From Heliocybe sulcata (Eukaryota; Basidiomycota; Agaricomycetes; Gloeophyllales; Gloeophyllaceae): a stretch of 64,000 bases of DNA. The DNA lies in assembly GCA_004369045.1 (NCBI GenBank), contig ML213504.1, forward strand, positions 97,653 through 161,652, read 5' to 3'. The number at the start of each line of letters is the position of its first letter. Within the stretch, counting starts at the first letter, position 1. Of this stretch, positions 57,972 to 64,000 are shown piece after piece. Below the pieces are notes generated by a model, which was not told the origin of the DNA, ran no database searches, and worked only from the letters and a program-made list of their open reading frames with translations. Position numbers and translations under genes: made by a program.

Positions 57972-58001
57972 TTGCTACGCGTTCTGTTACCGAGGACAGC
58001 C

Positions 58002-58602
58002 ATGGTGCGTACAGTTGATTATCTGCTTTACTGAGTATTCATGGAATGTCCGGTGTATGTGTCCAGCCGAAGCCGCAACCCAGAAATCTGATTTTCCCGG
58101 TCAAAACGCATTCTCTCACTATCTATGTCTCGGGCAGCCAAACGTCCACGGTTGCAGATCTCAAGGACGAGGTGCTCTCTGCGTTCCAAGCAAATGTAAT
58201 GAATCAAGTGGACGGTCTGCCCGAAGTCATAACGCGCAAAGATTTCGAATTGTGCAAGGCGCTGAGGGATAAGGGCCGGCTGACGGGGAAGTACGATCCT
58301 CTAGAGGAGAGTGCAGGGATCAAAGGACTGCTCATGAATTGGGATACTCTTGCTGTGCAGTATCGGGACCCGGAAACAGGTGCGTGCATCCACAACCGTG
58401 ACATTTTGTATATACCAACCTCAGAATTCAATTGGTCGTTCGTTGGCGTGATATCGTGTTCGAATCTTTAGGACTTCCGCTACCTATAGAGCTTAGGGTA
58501 CCAAGTCAATACGATGACGATGAAGAGCCGACAAGCCGTGGTCCACCGTCAGAAGCGCGTTCACCACCATCGAAGGGCAAGAGGAAGGCTCCGCCACAGT
58601 AA
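58002..58602 (+). CDS. Conserved fungal protein, ubiquitin-like N-terminal part
   Basis: The preferred model has an ATG-only exon (58002-58004), then exons 58067-58379 and 58472-58602, for 148 residues starting MPKPQPRNLIFPVKTHSLTI. The alternative start at 58046 reads MSGVCVQPKPQPRN and needs no first intron. The N-terminal half looks like a beta-grasp fold (VKTHSLTIYVSGSQTSTVAD, LKDEVLSAF). A central acidic-basic region follows (TRKDFELCKALRDKGRLTGK). The C terminus is Ser/Pro/Lys-rich. Fungal homologues beginning MPK are familiar to me but their function is not. The 92-nt second intron is long for the window. Confidence 0.7.
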
Positions 58603-58714
58603 AACCCGTTTTCGAGTAGGCCACTCCGCGCAGTGCAGAGTCGGATTGGAGTTCGAAATGACTGTATTATAGGGTACAAGGTTATGTATCAGTAAAGTCC
58701 GTTTCTTGTGCTTT

Positions 58715-59339
58715 TCACTTCGATTTTGACCACGCTTGCGGCTGGATCGGCAAGAGAGCCGCTGCAACTCGACGGCCTTCCTCAGCAAGAAGATTGTAAG
58801 TGGAACAGGCATTGCGCTTGGGGAGGTCAATATGATCTCGAGGCAAATGAAAAGCCGGAGAGCAGCACGAACCGTGTCCATGATGTCCGTCTGGATCCCC
58901 ATGCCGTTCAGAAACGCGCGTATGGAAGGGGGAGGCATGGATGCAGAGGCCCCGGTCCCGAGAAGCAGAATGTCTGTAGCGAGACAGTGAAGTAACGCGG
59001 CACAACCTCAAGTAGTCAAGGAGACATACCTGGCTTCGGCACGACTGTCTCGAATATCTCGAACCTGTCTTTACTCCAGCCGTCCCAGAGACTCTGAGGC
59101 ACGTCCCACAGAAAGACTTTTCCTTCAAGAAAGATGCATGCAGACGGGAGGATGAGACCGTCGGCCAGTTGGATTCCCTCTTGAGTTATCTGGCTAACTT
59201 GGACTGGCGGAGGGATTTCGCTAGCAAGGATGTTCGTGAAAGCTCCGTGATTTTCACGCAAGCCAGGAGGCTGCGTCTGATAGGATCGAATACTGCCTGC
59301 GCGGCAAGCCCTGTAAGACTGCACAAGAACACGCTGCAT
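58715..59339 (-). CDS. Complex I assembly factor NDUFAF3 (DUF498 family)
   Basis: Three exons (59339-59030, 58973-58873, 58816-58715) give 170 residues. NDUFAF3 helps join early modules of mitochondrial complex I. The N terminus (MQRVLVQSYRACRAGSIRSY) is basic and looks like a presequence. The DUF498 core shows GIQLADGLILPSACIFLEGK, VFLWDVPQSLWDGW and ILLLGTGASASMPPPSIRAF. It ends GIQTDIMDTRNACSTYNLLA and EEGRRVAAALLP, the usual end of the domain. The gene is head to head with SWC4, with 255 bp between start codons. Confidence 0.9.
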
Positions 59340-59594
59340 CTCGAGGGTTACAGCTGCAGGGGAGTGCGAGCTCAAGTGAAATCGAGCTCGAGTGAGTATT
59401 CCTGCAACTTGCTGCAAGTCTAAGAGCACGCGTTGCGCCACATCGAACAAACACCCGCATGCGCGATGCAGTGGCTTCAATTCAGGCGCTCTCCGTCCTC
59501 TCCTTCTGCCGTCCTTGCATTCTGCGCTTCTTTTACTGTCTCAACAGTTACATCGAGGCTTAGTCGCTTGCACATCGCTTTTCTACTCAGTGCA

Positions 59595-61522
59595 ATGTCT
59601 GGTGCATCAGCCGCAGATGTCCGAAGTATACTGTCGTTACCTCCTTCGGGACCTCAATCGAATCCAAGCCACCCTCCTCCTCCGCTGAAGAAGGCAGGGT
59701 CAGGTCGTAAACCGGAGGGCATATCCAGGGAACTCTACGCTTTGATTGGACCAACTGTGCCTTCCTTACTTCAGTCATCGAAGCCACGGCTGAAACAGAA
59801 ACCTAATCTTGGTGGTGGCAGTCGTAGAGTTAAATGGTGCGCATTGTCCAAATATTGTCCGTATGGTCACATTGTGCCAACTTATATGGTAGGGAACACC
59901 GCAACTTCAAGAATCCTGCTCGCAAGGACTCATTACAACTGCAGCATTGGGCGAAGGCCGATGATCCTGAAGATGGTAATATCTTTGGCATATACATACA
60001 GACCGATATTCACGCCTGTACAATAGACTACGTCTTTGCTAAATACAACGTCGAGTCGAATATCTACACTTACTCGCAAGACGAATACAACCGTCTCCTC
60101 GAGGGTACGTCTATTCAAGGCCCTGCCTGAACCGGTTGATCCTAGGTTTGCCAAAGACAGTGAATGGACAAAAGAAGAGACTGACTATCTCTTCAACATT
60201 GTAAGAGAATATGACTTGCGGTGGTTTGTCATCCACGACCGTTACGAGTTCTCCGGGGGTCCTGAGCGTTCTCTGGAGGTAAGCGAATGACGGACCTGTC
60301 CTTTCTCCCTTTACCGACGGCTCTGGGTCACAAGGACCTCAAGGATAGATACTATAGCGTCTGTCGCAAACTTGTCCGTAGTCGCCCATGGCCTGGCGAT
60401 GAAGCAAGCAAGTCCCAGCTCTTGAACAGTCTCCAATTCGACAAGGGTACGCCTCATCAGTCAGCCCCCTTCGCCTATGCATCTACTCATGCGATCTCCC
60501 GATAGAACGTGAAGTAACTCGGAAGAAATATCTGACCAGCTTGGCCTCGAGGACTCCCGCCCAAATCGCTGAGGAAGAAGCGCTCTTCATCGAAATCAAG
60601 CGCCTCGAACAAACCGAGAGGAGGTTCAAGAAAGACCGAGAAGAACTTTTGCGTACTTTAGCAGGCGTCGAAAGTGGCCTAGAAGGCGTCTTTGTCGACG
60701 ACGATGGTCCCATGGGTGTTAGTGAATCGAAGAAGAAGAAGAAGCATGGAGGAGACTGGGAGAGTGCCTCGGCTGCCTCAAATGTCATATCACTTGGTAC
60801 GCCAGTGCCTAAGAAAGGACAGCAGTCAACGAAAGCGTCCGTCCCGTCGCCGGAAGAAGGTGACTATCAGCCTATCACCTGCGCTACGAGAAACTCACCG
60901 TTCTGTGTAGACATTCTTCACTGCATCCATCGCACTTCGGCTCTAGTACCCAACAATCTGCCTGCGACGAAGAATGCCCACACGCCCGTGTACTTGAGAT
61001 CGGCCAAGATACCTGTTCCCAAGCCGGCAGGTCTTGCACCCAAAGTTACCGCAGCACTGGCCGAGCTGGGCATCAATCATCAAAGACTGGTCATGCCCAC
61101 GAAGGAGAACTGCGAGAAGCTGGAGAGTCTTCTAGACGCCGCAGCGGCCCTCGTCGACCTCAAACGTGCCGTCGACCGGGTCGAGCAAGAAATCAAGACT
61201 TCGCGGGAAAGGATGGACAAGAGCAAGAGCACGAGTGCATCCGTCGCAGGTGATGCGCCTGAGACGCCGATGGATCTTGACCAAGATGAGACTGGTACGG
61301 AGAGGGACGCTGAGGGAGAGAAGGAAGATGAAAGTGTTAGAGCTCAGAGTGTCGTGAGCACTAGGAGCACACGAGGAAGGAAGGTGGGTACCATCTACTG
61401 CTGTGCCAACTGCGGCCCGACTGAGCAATGTCTGGCAGTCATCTCGACGATCCATGTCAATTTCGTCAGTCGACACGTCTACTCCAGTTGCTACGCGTGC
61501 GACCAAGAGGATGAAGAAGTGA
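59595..61522 (+). CDS. SWC4: SWR1/NuA4 subunit Swc4 (DMAP1)
   Basis: Eight exons (59595-59836, 59893-59975, 60027-60104, 60157-60278, 60335-60446, 60506-60859, 60911-61383, 61439-61522) give 515 residues. Swc4 is shared by the SWR1 H2A.Z-exchange complex and the NuA4 acetyltransferase. The start MSGASAADVRSILSL, the segment KPEGISRELYALIGPTVPSL and the SANT-type domain (about 165-250: DSEWTKEETDYLFNIVREYD, LRWFVIHDRYEF) match the family. REVTRKKYLTSLASRTPAQI, PVFLRS-like PVYLRSAKIPVPKP and a coiled coil follow. The intron at 60860-60910 is 51 nt and stop-free, so it can be mistaken for coding sequence. The YEATS-domain partner lies 45 kb away. Confidence 0.93.
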
Positions 61523-61948
61523 ACTTTATTGAGTTGTTTATGCTATAGTGTTTAATCGTATCCCGCTATACACCATTATCTCTTACACGATGATTATCTT
61601 TGCTTTGTGATGCTACACCGCGCGAGGAATTAAAAGGAAGAGGATAAGTTACTGGCAAAGATACCATGAAACGCTTGAGGACTGTCTCGGTCTCAATTCC
61701 GACGACGAGTCCACAGCACCGATAGATAAGCATGTACAACCCCGTCGTTCCGGAGTGCTTTCCCTGCTCGCCTTGAGCCAGCGTGTTTAAGGCCCAGACT
61801 CCCCCTGGGCGATGGTTAAGAGCGCAACCCAACGGCTGGCTCCTAGCTCGCATTGGCCATGGACCCTGTAGCCCGCGGTGCTGGATGCGCCCACGCAGCA
61901 CGAGTCATTCTGTGAATGGGTGCGAATGTCCCATTCCCAGTGCGACTG
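61523..61948. other. Intergenic, no gene seen
   Basis: This 426-bp gap separates the converging SWC4 and Pro/Ser-rich genes. No repeat or RNA gene could be supported. Confidence 0.5.
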
Positions 61949-63451
61949 TTATTGCCACCCATGATAAGAGTATCCAGCGTTCAATCCGGCATACTGCTCC
62001 ATCGCCGAATAGTCAGCTTGACTCATATGACCGTACGTCCGACCGAGCTCATTGCGAGCTTGGACAGACCCGTCCCCCGGCAGCCCATGTGGATAAGATG
62101 AGTAGTAGACCCCGTTCCCCATGGTCATATTCGCATTAGGCAGCATAGAGGTTTGACTACCACTAGATATCTGCTCAGGCATCCACCCTCTCGACATTGA
62201 GAGCCCCGTGTCCTGCGATGTGATCCTGTGCATGTCCAAAGGGTGAGTCTGCGCGTCTGATGGGGACCATGCGAATGCATGTGCAGGATAGGGAGGTGCG
62301 CATGGAACAGGTGGAGCGGAGAAATATGTATACGTCGATTCCCGAGGGATAGCAGATGTCTGCGGACGGCTGTAGTCGAGACGTGGTGATTGATAAGGAG
62401 ATCGGTGGTCGGCAGGTTGGAGAGGGAGTGGTGGAAGGGATTGAGGTTGGGGCGATGGAGGAACGCTCCTTTGCGTATTCGTAGACGTGCTAGGTACAGA
62501 AGGATCGAATTCGAATACATGGGAGAAGGGATCATGATGGTCCATAACGGGAAGGTGCTGCTGCTGGAAGGAGGGCGAGCGAGCGTTGATTCCATTCGAA
62601 CGTGGGGAGTGCATTGGAGAAGGATCGCTAGAGATAGGGCGGGAGGGAGGGAAAAGAGGGAAGAAGTCGGCCAGGGGCTCTTCATACGAAGGGTTGACGT
62701 TCAGTGGGGCAGCTTCAGTGGAAGGACGGTCCCATTCGCCTTGTTCCTTCGTCTTACTTGTCTTCTTCCGACCTTTTCGGCGAGGCTTATCAGCTGTCTC
62801 CGTGCCAGCGGGGTCGTCCGTGGGATTATCCCCGGTCTGGAAACTGTACTCGGTAAAGCCGTCATGAACCGGGTGTTCACTGTCGGGTGTGAGTTTTCCG
62901 AAGATTCGTACGCCATAAGTAGGCATCTACGAGGTCACTGTCAGTAATAATGTCGGGCACAGTGATGTATTTGACGAACCATTCCTTGAGGAACTGCTCG
63001 AGGGCCTCTACGTGGATGTAACCCTTTACGGTTATTAGCCGACTTGCGACTGGAAGACTTTGGCATGCAATGTGGATACCCAGCCTGGGTGACTCTTTGC
63101 GAGGGGAGTCATCCCAGGCGGAGGCGCGTCCTTTATGAACCCGACGAGGCTGGACACGCAACGCCAGAGTCTGCAACGTGTTGTAGAGTAGAAATCTAGA
63201 AAACCAACATCATGTCTGCACAGACACACCGAGAGAGGCAAAAGGTGGTTAGCGAGAAGTAGTAATCCTGTGGTGAGCGTAGGCGCCGACAGACAGATGA
63301 CAAGGTTTACAGCCTCAAAATAATCTGATGAAGTCATCCGGTTTAAGCGAGAGGGACCAGGAATAAACATCTCGATAGGTGGGAATGCGCTCATCCCTGA
63401 GTCCTGCAACGACACGAGGCAGGCGGCTGTGCCGCGATTGGTCTTGAACAC
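61949..63451 (-). CDS. Unidentified protein with long Pro/Ser-rich C terminus (5' end unresolved)
   Basis: The 3' half is well supported: an exon ending at 63080 (DAPPPGMTPLAKSHPGW), exon 63023-62976 (GYIHVEALEQFLKEWF) and the last exon 62926-61949 (326 codons with stop). The 56- and 49-nt introns have good branch sites. The 5' part contains FKTNRGTAACLVSLQDSGMS and AFPPIEMFIPGPSRLN at about 63451-63340, but the first exon and one possible intron were not fixed. The C-terminal 300 residues carry a basic KPRRKGRKKTSKTK patch and Pro/Ser/Tyr-rich runs, like many fungal transcription or chromatin regulators. No DNA-binding domain was recognised. Confidence 0.6.
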
Positions 63452-64000
63452 AGCCTGTTTACCACTTACGATGCGCTGCAGATAACGGCATATAGGTTAT
63501 GGTTCCGGGACGACCTGCCAGTCCGCCTCGAAGTGACGGAAGACCTTGAGTAAAACGTCGCACATCTTGCTATGAAGCTTCGAATTCGTGAAGACAAAAG
63601 AGACAGGCTAGTGATTCTGGCTCCTGGAACCTAGCGGAGGTCGGCCAACTCGGACAACGAAACGAAACAGCCTGCAAGACGATGCCCTGGTGGCGTCTGT
63701 ATCTCCTAGTCCGACGGATAGAATCAAGGTCTCGCAACATCTCAAGGAGCGGGGGTGTTGAAGCGAAGCTGTGTAAGTCGGATGAGTGGGTGCGAAGCGG
63801 AGGGGTGGGCACAGCCCCATGTGCCACAATTCCAAGCATGCGCATACACCGCCGGGAAGGCGGGAGAGGCCATCCAAGCTACGCGAACAGAAAACACCGA
63901 GTCTATGCGAGTTGAAGTCCAAATATGATACACATGCGGTATACAGTACTAGTCCAGACGTAGATAGATGTCGAGGAGGAGGAAATTATGCCAATGCGAT
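63452..64000. other. Window end; possible 5' exons or promoter of the preceding gene
   Basis: No closed frame could be built. The region may hold upstream exons of the minus-strand Pro/Ser-rich gene or its promoter. The window ends before this can be settled. Confidence 0.4.

Overview
The window reads as nuclear DNA of a basidiomycete fungus, most likely an Agaricomycete. Protein genes are cut by many introns of about 46-75 nt with GT(A/G)NGT donors and CTNA-type branch sites. Intergenic gaps are short and orthologues are typically fungal (Mec1/Rad3, Pet112, Kex1, Mgm101, Swc4, Vtc1). No bacterial operon structure, CRISPR array or tRNA was seen. All gene models were spliced by hand from reading frame, splice signals and remembered family sequence; nothing was aligned by machine.

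Layout. 0-5 kb: an alpha/beta hydrolase, an eroded coding patch, PAPS reductase, then a repeat-rich spacer. 5.2-13.7 kb: one 25-exon ATR/Mec1 kinase. 13.8-16.2 kb: a YEATS-domain gene head to head with COX7, then COA3. 16.4-26.6 kb: an RNase III protein, an unresolved coding-like stretch, a secreted membrane-anchored beta-helix protein, poly(A) polymerase and mitochondrial GatB. 27.2-36 kb: a DsbA-like gene and CSN12, split by a 6-kb DNA transposon with matching terminal inverted repeats. 36.4-49.1 kb: a VWA protein, a gamma-tubulin complex protein, KEX1, an ER thioredoxin-like protein, MGM101 and THOC7. 49.4-53.2 kb: a repeat-rich, gene-poor stretch with an assembly gap, an orphan first exon and one small gene. 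53.3-61.5 kb: VTC1, complex I subunits NDUFA1 and NDUFA8, lipoate ligase, U6 snRNA, a small unknown gene, the complex I assembly factor NDUFAF3 and SWC4. The end holds an unidentified proline/serine-rich protein.

The most unusual object is the transposon at 28157-34114. Its single intact-looking gene encodes about 1683 residues: AT-hooks, a cysteine-rich region, and a DDE-type transposase core in which a complete DEDDy 3'-5' exonuclease domain lies between the second Asp and the proposed third acidic residue. It sits in what was probably a roughly 230-bp shared promoter between two divergent host genes.

Functionally the window is rich in mitochondrial genes (COX7, COA3, GatB, MGM101, NDUFA1, NDUFA8, NDUFAF3, lipoate ligase) and in nuclear RNA and chromatin genes (PAP1, THOC7, CSN12, YEATS protein, SWC4, U6). 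Several are arranged head to head over very short promoters. Three exon-scale oddities stand out: two 14-nt microexons that each carry catalytic residues, one probable ATG-only first exon, and two GC-AG introns.
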